Assembly: GCA_964507395.1 (NCBI GenBank)
Contig: CAZDQE010000085.1
Location: 1-6,368 of the forward strand
Direction: 5' to 3'
Source of the DNA: SIG575 sp964507395
Lineage (GTDB): Bacteria; Bacillota; Clostridia; Oscillospirales; Acutalibacteraceae
DNA length: 6,368 bases
The translations under genes and the position numbers were made by a program. Positions 1 through 5,180 of the stretch are shown here, piece after piece. Positions within the stretch are counted from its first letter, which is position 1. Every line of letters starts with the position of its first letter. Under the pieces are notes generated by a model. It had not been told where the DNA came from. It was given only the letters and a program-made list of their open reading frames with translations, and searched no databases.

Positions 1-474
1 AGCGATCATTTCGTTGAGCTTCATACCTGCTGCAACACCTGCAAGGTATCTGCCCTGATAGATAGAGGCAAACGCATTGTGGAAGTTGTCAAGGTCTGAT
101 GTGTGAGCCTGTGTACCAGTAGCATGACAGAACTGAACATCAGGATATTTTTCTGCAGCTTCCATAAGGAATGACTCGTGACCGAATGAGTCAGCAAAAA
201 TAATGTTACAACCGTCAACTTCAATAAGCTCGATAGCTGCGTCTGTGCAATCAGAAGACTCAGGAATCTGAGTTTTCTGAGCATATTCAACACCCATGTT
301 TTCACATGCTGCTTTCGCTGCTTCCATAAAGTTTTTGTCGTAAGTTGAGTTTTCATCGTGCAAGAAGATAAAACCTACCTTAATAGCACTCTTGTCTGTG
401 TCTTCTCCGCCACCGCAAGCAGCAAGTGAAAATACCATTACTACTGCGAGGAGAATTGCCAAAAGTTTTTTCAT
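1..474 (-). CDS. BMP/PnrA-family ABC transporter substrate-binding lipoprotein (3' end cut off by window)
   Basis: The frame is open for 158 codons from the ATG at 474 to the window edge, so the C-terminal half or more is missing. The product starts with a lipoprotein signal peptide (MKKLLAILLAVVMVFSLAAC). Its lipobox LAAC makes Cys20 the lipidated residue, followed by a short Gly/Asp linker. From about residue 31 (IKVGFIF) it reads as the periplasmic-binding fold of the Basic Membrane Protein family, with the characteristic YLAGVAAG stretch near residues 143-150. Family members such as PnrA bind purine nucleosides for an ABC importer. A GGAGG ribosome site at 482-486 sits 7 nt before the ATG and fixes the start. 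It follows xpt by 53 nt on the same strand, which supports a purine substrate and co-transcription. Family assignment is firm; nucleoside specificity is inferred from context. Confidence 0.88.
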   Translation of the reverse strand, partial: MKKLLAILLAVVMVFSLAACGGGEDTDKSAIKVGFIFLHDENSTYDKNFMEAAKAACENMGVEYAQKTQIPESSDCTDAAIELIEVDGCNIIFADSFGHESFLMEAAEKYPDVQFCHATGTQAHTSDLDNFHNAFASIYQGRYLAGVAAGMKLNEMIA

Positions 475-527
475 GTTTTTTCCTCCGTTTTAAAGAAATT
501 TATAGCTAAAAAATTGCTACCAAAAAT

Positions 528-1100
528 TCAACAGAACACGATTGATCCGTCATCATGCATTTCCTTTATTCTTGCAAGTGACTCCACACGTATTCCTTTT
601 GCTCTGATGAGGTCTCCGCCGGGCTGGAATGCCTTTTCAATTGCAATTCCTGCACCTACAACCTCCGCCCCTGCCGATTTGATAATATCACAAAGTCCCA
701 TTAAAGCACATCCCTGTGCAAGGAAATCGTCAATGACAAGAATTTTATCACCTTTATTCAGAAAATCCTTAGAAACAATTACATGGTTTTCATTACCGTG
801 TGTGAAGGAGTGAACAACAACCGAATACACATCACCTGCTATGTTCCTTGATTTACTTTTTTTGGCAAAAACAACAGGAACATTAAAGTGCTGTGCGACA
901 ATACTTGCAATTGCAATTCCTGATGCTTCAATTGTAAGAATCTTGTTCACACCTGCATCTTTGAAAAGGCGATACCATTCTTTTCCCATTTCGTTAAACA
1001 AATTCACATCAAGCTGATGATTAAGAAAACTGTCAACCTTCAGAATGTTTCCCGGAAACACCTTTCCGTCCTTTAAAATTCTTTCCTCAAGAAGTTTCAC
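528..1100 (-). CDS. xpt: Xanthine phosphoribosyltransferase
   Basis: This cytosolic purine-salvage enzyme joins xanthine to PRPP to give XMP, which feeds GMP synthesis. The 190-aa product matches the usual Bacillus-type Xpt length (about 190-195 aa) and aligns with it from memory nearly end to end. Matches include KVDSFLNHQ (residues 21-29), the IEASGIA segment (58-63), the PRPP-binding loop ILVIDDFLAQG (120-130), IEKAFQPG (154-161) and RVESLARI (171-178). The start is GTG at 1100, supported by an AAGGTG ribosome site at 1108-1113 with 7-nt spacing; the stop is TGA. A near-consensus promoter lies directly upstream. The predicted leader is only about 22 nt, so the guanine riboswitch that controls xpt in Bacillus is absent here. 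The BMP transporter gene follows 53 nt downstream, making a likely uptake-plus-salvage unit. Confidence 0.96.
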   Translation of the reverse strand: MKLLEERILKDGKVFPGNILKVDSFLNHQLDVNLFNEMGKEWYRLFKDAGVNKILTIEASGIAIASIVAQHFNVPVVFAKKSKSRNIAGDVYSVVVHSFTHGNENHVIVSKDFLNKGDKILVIDDFLAQGCALMGLCDIIKSAGAEVVGAGIAIEKAFQPGGDLIRAKGIRVESLARIKEMHDDGSIVFC

Positions 1101-1107
1101 TGAATCA

Positions 1108-1113
1108 CACCTT
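1108..1113 (-). promoter_or_regulatory. Ribosome binding site deciding the GTG start of xpt
   Basis: On the minus strand this reads AAGGTG, 7 nt before the GTG at 1098-1100. The next in-frame ATG (the Met of NEMGK, residue 38) lies well inside the conserved fold, so GTG is the supported start. Confidence 0.75.
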
Positions 1114-1128
1114 AAATCTTTTTATATA

Positions 1129-1157
1129 AATATAAACCAAATGTCAAACATTGTCAA
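1129..1157 (-). promoter_or_regulatory. Sigma-A-type promoter for xpt
   Basis: The minus strand shows a perfect -35 TTGACA (1152-1157), a 17-nt spacer and a -10 TATATT (1129-1134). Transcription would start near 1122, leaving a leader of about 22 nt before the GTG. The -35 lies 14 nt past the stop codon of the SIS-domain gene, with no convincing terminator between them, so read-through from that gene is also possible. Confidence 0.8.
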
Positions 1158-1170
1158 CAGTTTAAGACAA

Positions 1171-1791
1171 TTATCCGAACAGATTTTTTTCTGTTTCAAG
1201 ACACAAGTAATGGTATACAGGCAAATGAAGCTCCTGTATCTTGTAGGTTTCAGTCTCAGGAACTTTTATCACACAATCCGCGAAATCATCAATTATGCAC
1301 TTATTTGCTCCTGTAAGGCATAAGCTTTTAATCCCCATCGCCTTTGCAACTTTTACAGCATTAACGACATTTTTAGAATTACCTGAGGTTGATATTCCGA
1401 TAAGCAAATCATTTTCTCTCGCAGAAGCATAAAGAAGCTGAGCATAAACCATATCAGAATTCACATCATTATTATAAGCAGTCATTACGCCCGTCTGCGA
1501 ACAGAGAGAAAAAGCAGGAATACCTCTCTGAAGATTTTCATTGAAAACCTCTGCTTCATCTCCCAGAAGAGCCTGAAGTTTTTCTTTATCTTTCCGGGGA
1601 ATTTTTCTCGGCAACACAAAGCTTTTCATAAGCTCACCTACAATATGTTCACTATCAGCACAGCTCCCGCCGTTACCGCATACTAAAATTTTTCCGCCGT
1701 TTTTATATGTGTCACACATCATCTGAACGCCTTTTTCCATACTTTCACAACAGGAAGCAAGACCCTCGCATCTTTTGAAAACATCGTTCAT
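1171..1791 (-). CDS. SIS-domain sugar isomerase, phosphoheptose isomerase (GmhA)-like
   Basis: The 206-aa product is a single SIS (sugar isomerase) domain. It carries the GmhA-type phosphate-binding segments KILVCGNGGS (residues 34-43) and GISTSGNS (132-139). GmhA converts sedoheptulose 7-phosphate to D-glycero-D-manno-heptose 7-phosphate in the cytosol. Its catalytic Glu and His have plausible counterparts here in VGEL (Glu53) and PVYH (His194), and Gln186 matches the active-site Gln. A charged stretch between residues 59 and 90 makes it about 15 residues longer than E. coli GmhA (192 aa), so the substrate may differ. The ATG at 1791 puts the fold at the usual distance from the N-terminus, but the ribosome site is weak (only GGA). 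It has its own promoter; xpt follows after 70 nt. No heptose-pathway kinase or nucleotidyltransferase is visible, so the pathway is unproven. Confidence 0.82.
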   Translation of the reverse strand: MNDVFKRCEGLASCCESMEKGVQMMCDTYKNGGKILVCGNGGSCADSEHIVGELMKSFVLPRKIPRKDKEKLQALLGDEAEVFNENLQRGIPAFSLCSQTGVMTAYNNDVNSDMVYAQLLYASARENDLLIGISTSGNSKNVVNAVKVAKAMGIKSLCLTGANKCIIDDFADCVIKVPETETYKIQELHLPVYHYLCLETEKNLFG

Positions 1792-1821
1792 AAAATCAAT
1801 CCAATCATTTTCATTAACAGT

Positions 1822-1850
1822 ATTGTATCAAAATCTGACAAAAAAAACAA
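1822..1850 (-). promoter_or_regulatory. Putative promoter for the SIS-domain gene
   Basis: The minus strand shows a -10 TACAAT (1822-1827) preceded by TGA, which gives an extended -10 motif (TGnTACAAT). A weak -35 TTGTTT (1845-1850) lies 17 nt upstream. The predicted start is near 1815, about 24 nt before the ATG. It lies just outside the adjoining inverted-repeat element, so the element need not supply the promoter. Confidence 0.5.
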
Positions 1851-1871
1851 TATAAAAATCGAAAAACAACC

Positions 1872-2151
1872 ATGCTCGTCGAGTGTTGATAAGGAAGTTT
1901 TTTGTTTCTCAGACAAAAATCCTTGTATTATTGCCAAAAGTCTCGCAAGACGTTAGCCTGCTGCATTTTATGGCTTCAATTCAAGCAATTTTGCTTTTCT
2001 GTGAAACTGCGAAGCACTTTAAAAAGTGAAATTGCGTGTGCAAGAAAAAGAAAACGCACTGATAATGCTATCGCATGTCAGCGCGTTTTGACGTATTATT
2101 GTGCCGCAAGTTCACATTTTAAAGAAATACTTCTTTATCAACGTTCAGCAT
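1872..2151. repeat. MITE-like non-coding element with terminal inverted repeats
   Basis: This fills most of the 381-base gap between the SIS gene and the lipoprotein gene. The left arm GTTGATAAGGAAGT (1885-1898) is the inverse of ACTTCTTTATCAAC (2129-2142), with 13 of 14 positions matching. Outside these, ATGCT (1872-1876) is the inverse of AGCAT (2147-2151). The interior is rich in small hairpins: GTCT/AGAC at 1940-1951, AAGCA/TGCTT at 1983-1996, CACTTT/AAAGTG at 2015-2028, a long one at 2051-2089 and AAAGAA/TTCTTT at 2121-2136. It also has direct repeats: GTATTATTG at 1925 and 2093, and GTGAAACTGCG at 2001 against GTGAAATTGCG at 2026. No transposase is encoded and no target duplication is evident. 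A plus-strand reading frame runs through part of it but has no credible start, so I regard it as non-coding. The alternative is a structured RNA. Outer limits are approximate. Confidence 0.6.
2038..2089 (-). terminator. Intrinsic terminator downstream of the lipoprotein gene
   Basis: Read on the minus strand, AAAACGC pairs with GCGTTTT, then CTGA with TCAG, then ATGC with GCAT around a 4-nt loop. There is one A/C mismatch and a small 1x2 internal loop. The hairpin occupies 2051-2089. It is followed by a T-rich tail (TTTTCTTTTTCTT, 2043-2055, overlapping the stem base). It lies 84 nt beyond the lipoprotein stop codon, inside the inverted-repeat element. In the plus direction the tail is only TTTTGACG, so termination there should be weaker. 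Confidence 0.75.
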
Positions 2152-2172
2152 TCAAGTGACTGTTTTTATGTA

Positions 2173-3078
2173 TCAGAAACCGCCGTTTAAAGTTACTTCA
2201 TAGTCAATTACTGCACCTGCATCATCAACCTCAAGACCTTCAATATAAAGATCATTAATCACAGGTGTGCAGACATATTTCCATGTACCCTTTTCTATTA
2301 CACACTTCTCATTAATTTTAACTTTTACAACCGCATCTGTGTAATGAATTTTAATATCAGCATCTTTGTATCTTACATCAAACTGAGAAAATTGTTCTGC
2401 AACTTCAGCAACACCGTTTACAACACTTATAGCGTGACCTACAGTACCCTCAAAGGTTTTACCGTAAACACCGTCTGTCTGGTCTTTCATCGTCATTTCA
2501 ACAACAGTGTAATTTCCGCTCTTATATGCTTTGGCTGTTTTACAATCAGATGCCGTTAAGTCCCAATAACCGCCGGTGATCCCCTCAACATCGATTGCAT
2601 TAAGCTTCATAACACCTCTGATAATACCTTCTGCAAAGTTAAGAAAAGTCCCGAGACCTCCTGCCGCTTTAAGAGAATCCTTCCTCATTACCATTGTCTG
2701 CTTTGAGGTAACATGTGTGGAATTCTCACATGCTTTTTTATAGTAAGCTACTACTTCTTCCATGCTCCAATCAGCGGGATCCTTGCTGACACTTGCAGTC
2801 TGTTTTTTTGTTGTACTTTCGGTTTTTTCCTGAGACGCCTTCGTTGTTGTTTTCTTCTCGGTTTCCTCAACTTCAATTATCTCAGTAACAACCTCCGTTT
2901 CGCCTTCCTCGTTTGTAACGACCTTAGTTACAACCTCGGTTTCGATCTCGTTATTCACCTCTGAATCAGCAAGAGTTGTATTTTCAACAGTTATATCTTC
3001 GTCTTCCGATTTGCCGAAACACGAGGCAAAAAGAAATGTCATCGCAAAAACTAACATCAAAGCAACTATCTTTTTCAT
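2173..3078 (-). CDS. Secreted lipoprotein of unknown function with Thr/Glu-rich linker
   Basis: I do not recognise the family. With the ATG at 3078 the product has 301 aa. It begins with a signal peptide ending in FASC (Cys20, lipobox with Phe at -3), so it should be anchored outside the membrane. Residues 21-100 form an acidic, Thr-rich, low-complexity linker with repeated TEVVT units (47-51 and 61-65) and later KTTTK-type stretches. A folded domain seems to begin at WSMEEVVAYYKKA (about 104-116) and runs to the end; its C-terminal part alternates in a beta-strand-like way (e.g. VVKVKI, TWKYVC, IDYEVTL). Similar W-x-x-E-E-[IV]-V-x-Y-Y openings occur in clostridial surface lipoproteins, as far as I recall. 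A longer reading from a TTG at 3084 is rejected because the ribosome site is then 1 nt away. It is followed by a strong terminator and preceded by a palindrome near its promoter. Confidence 0.85.
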   Translation of the reverse strand: MKKIVALMLVFAMTFLFASCFGKSEDEDITVENTTLADSEVNNEIETEVVTKVVTNEEGETEVVTEIIEVEETEKKTTTKASQEKTESTTKKQTASVSKDPADWSMEEVVAYYKKACENSTHVTSKQTMVMRKDSLKAAGGLGTFLNFAEGIIRGVMKLNAIDVEGITGGYWDLTASDCKTAKAYKSGNYTVVEMTMKDQTDGVYGKTFEGTVGHAISVVNGVAEVAEQFSQFDVRYKDADIKIHYTDAVVKVKINEKCVIEKGTWKYVCTPVINDLYIEGLEVDDAGAVIDYEVTLNGGF

Positions 3079-3085
3079 TTTCAAT

Positions 3086-3091
3086 CTCCTT
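3086..3091 (-). promoter_or_regulatory. Ribosome binding site deciding the lipoprotein start
   Basis: The minus strand reads AAGGAG, 7 nt before the ATG at 3076-3078 but only 1 nt before the in-frame TTG at 3082-3084. The spacing favours the ATG, which also gives a typical MKKI signal-peptide start. Confidence 0.85.
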
Positions 3092-3101
3092 CTTCTTAAT
3101 T

Positions 3102-3138
3102 ACTATATAAATTTACAATAATTCGACAATATTGTCAA
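3102..3138 (-). promoter_or_regulatory. Putative promoter and operator-like palindrome before the lipoprotein gene
   Basis: The minus strand has a perfect -35 TTGACA (3133-3138) with TAAATT (3110-3115) 17 nt away. A second possible pair is TTGTCG (3124-3129) with TATAGT (3102-3107) at 16 nt. A perfect 12-bp palindrome, GACAATATTGTC (3125-3136), overlaps the -35 region in both readings, a usual position for a repressor site. The XRE regulator gene ends only about 20 nt upstream of the palindrome, making its product one candidate ligand; this is inference. Confidence 0.45.
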
Positions 3139-3156
3139 TGTAAAAATTATTAAGAA

Positions 3157-3552
3157 TTATTCTTCATTGGTGCTGCATTTTCTGTCAAGATAATCATTCT
3201 TAATCTCTTTGAAGAATTCTTCTTTTTCTTTCCCGTCAAGAGAACGAAAATACATAACAAGGAGTTTTTCTTCTGACGAAAGTACAGTATCTTTTCTTTC
3301 GGAACCCGCATTATAAACGACCTCGGGAGCATTGAGTTCAGACATTCTGGGTCTTTCTTCCTCCTCCAAAAACTCAACAATAGAAACATCAAAAATCTTT
3401 GCAATTTTCTTTATTAAAGAAAACTCCGGGTTTGTCTTGGAATTTTCATAAGAAATATAGGTAGTTCTCTTTACACCGATTTTATCGGCAAATTGCCCCT
3501 GTGTCAGTCCATTTTCTTCTCTGATTTTTCTCAATATATTGCCAACACTCAT
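3157..3552 (-). CDS. XRE-family helix-turn-helix transcriptional regulator
   Basis: The 131-aa product has an N-terminal Cro/C1-type DNA-binding domain at about residues 4-62. NILRKIREENGLTQGQFADKIG contributes helices 1 and 2 (the LTQ motif is at 16-18). Recognition-helix residues KRTTYISYEN are at 28-37, and NPEFSLIKKIAKIFDVSIVEFL closes the fold. After an acidic linker (EEEERPR), a C-terminal helical segment (about 91-118, LSSEEKLLVMYFRSL...) resembles the tail often seen in clostridial XRE regulators, probably for dimerisation. It acts in the cytosol on DNA; its target is unknown. The ATG at 3552 overlaps the stop of the upstream membrane-protein gene as ATGA, with an AAGGAG at 3562-3567 (9-nt spacing). 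This indicates translational coupling and a functional pairing. It could regulate its own operon or the next gene, whose promoter carries a palindrome. Confidence 0.92.
   Translation of the reverse strand: MSVGNILRKIREENGLTQGQFADKIGVKRTTYISYENSKTNPEFSLIKKIAKIFDVSIVEFLEEEERPRMSELNAPEVVYNAGSERKDTVLSSEEKLLVMYFRSLDGKEKEEFFKEIKNDYLDRKCSTNEE
3549..3552 (-). other. ATGA stop/start overlap coupling membrane protein and XRE genes
   Basis: On the minus strand the XRE start ATG (3552-3550) shares two bases with the membrane-protein stop TGA (3551-3549). The XRE ribosome site lies inside the end of the membrane-protein gene, so translation of the two is probably coupled. Confidence 0.9.
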
Positions 3553-4190
3553 TTATTACGTCTCCTTTTGAATTTTCCGTTACGTGAGAAAGCAAGGATA
3601 AACATTGAGCACAGCGCACCGATCGTTCCGTTGATCAAATCCCACATTGTGTCGGTTAAGCCGACCTCAGAGAACAAATCAGAGCGTTGCATAAACATTC
3701 CGTATAGTCTGTCCATGGTAAACTCATATATTTCCCAACCGACCAATATGGCAATTGCGCCCGTAAAAGAAAACATCGCCTGCATTGCAGGACCAGTTTC
3801 TCTGTTTTTTCCGTTGACAAGTGGAATTAGTTCAAACATAAAGCTCTGAGAAAGAACACCCGCAAAGGTATGAAGAATTATATCCATATACTCAAAATCA
3901 GTATGAAGATTCAGTGATGTACCAATAACACAACCTACACAAATAAAAACATTGAGTTCTGTCTGAAGATAGTAAGGAACCTTTGTTATAAAAGAACGGC
4001 CTCCCCACATCTGAAACATATCCCATAAATGCGTAAAAGCAATTGCAAAAAGGGACTGCAAAAACTGTACAGAATTTCCAAGAAGAAATTCAATTATACC
4101 CCATACCAGAAGTGCTGTTCTGCAAAAAATCCATATAGCGGTATGTGCCTTGGGTTTTACTGGTATAGAATTACTGTTACGAATAGACAT
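3549..4190 (-). CDS. Multi-pass membrane protein, DUF2238/YjdF-like
   Basis: The 213-aa product has about five or six hydrophobic segments, roughly at residues 18-38, 40-57, 79-96, 104-122, 139-157 and 184-202, and ends in a basic tail (KFKRRRNK), so it is an integral membrane protein. Motifs DIILHTFAGVL (103-113), GWEIYEF (151-157) and DTMWDLINGTIGAL (180-193) resemble conserved blocks of the DUF2238 family that includes E. coli YjdF, whose function is unknown. I base this on remembered motifs, so the family call is moderate. The ATG at 4190 has an AAAGGA ribosome site that overlaps the stop of the helicase-loader gene 12 nt upstream. The end overlaps the XRE gene by 4 nt. Its place behind two replication genes may be just co-transcription; its tight coupling to the regulator is the more telling link. 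Confidence 0.75.
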   Translation of the reverse strand: MSIRNSNSIPVKPKAHTAIWIFCRTALLVWGIIEFLLGNSVQFLQSLFAIAFTHLWDMFQMWGGRSFITKVPYYLQTELNVFICVGCVIGTSLNLHTDFEYMDIILHTFAGVLSQSFMFELIPLVNGKNRETGPAMQAMFSFTGAIAILVGWEIYEFTMDRLYGMFMQRSDLFSEVGLTDTMWDLINGTIGALCSMFILAFSRNGKFKRRRNK

Positions 4191-4202
4191 TAAAACTTTC
4201 CT

Positions 4203-5180
4203 TTACATGTTTCTTTTGATAACACGAACATCGTTACCTTTGAAATTCATAATGGTATAATCGCCAAGTATGCGTGAAGCTACTCGTTGGGTATACCTGT
4301 CTTCAATTTCACTGAAATCAAAGTTTGTGCTTATAATGGTAGGCTTGGAAAGCATCAGGCGTGTGTTTATTATATTATAAACAGCCGAAACTGTAAACTG
4401 AGTTGAAAACTCAGCACCTAAATCATCAACAATAAGCAGATCACACTCATGTATAGACTGTTCGGCACCAATGCCTGCACTTCTGCCGAATTTTTCGTTT
4501 TCAATACTTGAAAGAAGATTTTGTGCAGAGCCGTAGATTACAGAATAGCCTTTCTGTGCCGCTTCACCTGCAATTGCAAGCGATAAATGTGTTTTTCCGA
4601 GACCCGTATCACCGTACATGAGAATATTGCCTGATGCACATGAAAAATCTTCTGCATAATTTTTGCAGTAGCTATAAAAACTTTTCATTCTGTTTCTCGG
4701 AATGATACCGCTTTCATCAGGTTTGTCGGAATAATTTTCAAGTGAAAAATTATCAAATCTGAATCTCTCAACGGGAAGTTTGTCGCAAAGTGCATTGTAA
4801 GTCATTTGCCTGATAGTATTCCTGAGGCATTCGCACATTTTCCCTTCTACAAAGCCTGTATCGCTGCAAAGTGAACACGTATATTTTTCTTGCAGGTAAT
4901 CTTCAGGTAAATTTGCTTTTTTCAAAGTATCTTTAATTACTTGCTGTGCCTCAAGATTCTTTTTGGAAATTTCATTAATAAAATCCTGTGCTTTTCCGCC
5001 AAGACCAAGTGCTTTCACACATTCTGCTGCAGTTTCTGCCATAATTCTATATGCTGAAGAAATTTCAGGATAAAGTCTTTTGCATTCTTCTCTTCTGTGT
5101 CGTGCAAGCATCTGAGCCTCTGCACGTCTTCTGTCAATTTCATTTCTTGCTTTTGTATATATTTCCTTATTGACAGCCAT
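4203..5180 (-). CDS. DnaC/DnaI-like helicase-loader AAA+ ATPase
   Basis: The 325-aa product is close in size to Bacillus DnaI (about 311 aa). Residues 1-90 are mostly helical and charged. A Cys cluster (Cys102, Cys105, Cys116, Cys118; YTCSLCSDTGF...CEC) looks like a zinc-binding site, as in DnaI-type loaders. The AAA+ domain follows: Walker A GDTGLGKT (190-197), Walker B LLIVDDLG (248-255), sensor-1-like IISTN (282-286) and a candidate arginine finger in RVASRILGD (299-307, Arg303). Such proteins load the replicative helicase DnaB/DnaC onto DNA with a DnaD-type partner; IstB-like transposition ATPases share the core, but no transposase is present. The ATG at 5180 overlaps the DnaD-domain stop by 1 nt (TGATG), with a GGGGG-containing ribosome site about 9 nt upstream. 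Housekeeping primosome role is very likely. Confidence 0.9.
   Translation of the reverse strand: MAVNKEIYTKARNEIDRRRAEAQMLARHRREECKRLYPEISSAYRIMAETAAECVKALGLGGKAQDFINEISKKNLEAQQVIKDTLKKANLPEDYLQEKYTCSLCSDTGFVEGKMCECLRNTIRQMTYNALCDKLPVERFRFDNFSLENYSDKPDESGIIPRNRMKSFYSYCKNYAEDFSCASGNILMYGDTGLGKTHLSLAIAGEAAQKGYSVIYGSAQNLLSSIENEKFGRSAGIGAEQSIHECDLLIVDDLGAEFSTQFTVSAVYNIINTRLMLSKPTIISTNFDFSEIEDRYTQRVASRILGDYTIMNFKGNDVRVIKRNM

Noticed and set aside
21..356. 111-codon minus-strand open frame
   Set aside because: It lies out of frame inside the BMP lipoprotein gene (1-474), which has a signal peptide, lipobox and good ribosome site. The shadow frame has none of these.
1171..1183. Possible PurR box (TTATCCGAACAGA) near the end of the SIS-domain gene
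   Set aside because: It matches the CCGAAC core only, departs from the flanking consensus, and lies within coding sequence upstream of the xpt promoter. One short core match is expected by chance.
1902..2159. 85-codon plus-strand open frame in the intergenic element
   Set aside because: There is no ribosome site before its ATG. The product is rich in Cys, Lys and Gln without any domain pattern, and the sequence is better explained by hairpins and inverted repeats.
3079..3084. TTG start for the lipoprotein (two residues longer)
   Set aside because: The AAGGAG would be only 1 nt from the TTG, while the ATG at 3078 has ideal 7-nt spacing.
3142..3164. AAGAA-TAA-TTCTT hairpin followed by a T-run just after the XRE gene, as a terminator
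   Set aside because: The 5-bp stem has a single G-C pair at most on each side and a 3-nt loop. It is too weak to call; read-through into the lipoprotein gene cannot be excluded.
3150..3404. 84-codon minus-strand open frame
   Set aside because: It overlaps the XRE regulator in another frame. The regulator has a clear helix-turn-helix and ribosome site; this one shows only basic low-complexity sequence.
4203..5180. IstB-type transposition helper instead of a helicase loader
   Set aside because: The AAA+ core is shared, but the length, Cys cluster, N-terminal helical part and overlap with a DnaD-domain gene fit a DnaI-type loader. No transposase or insertion-sequence ends are present.
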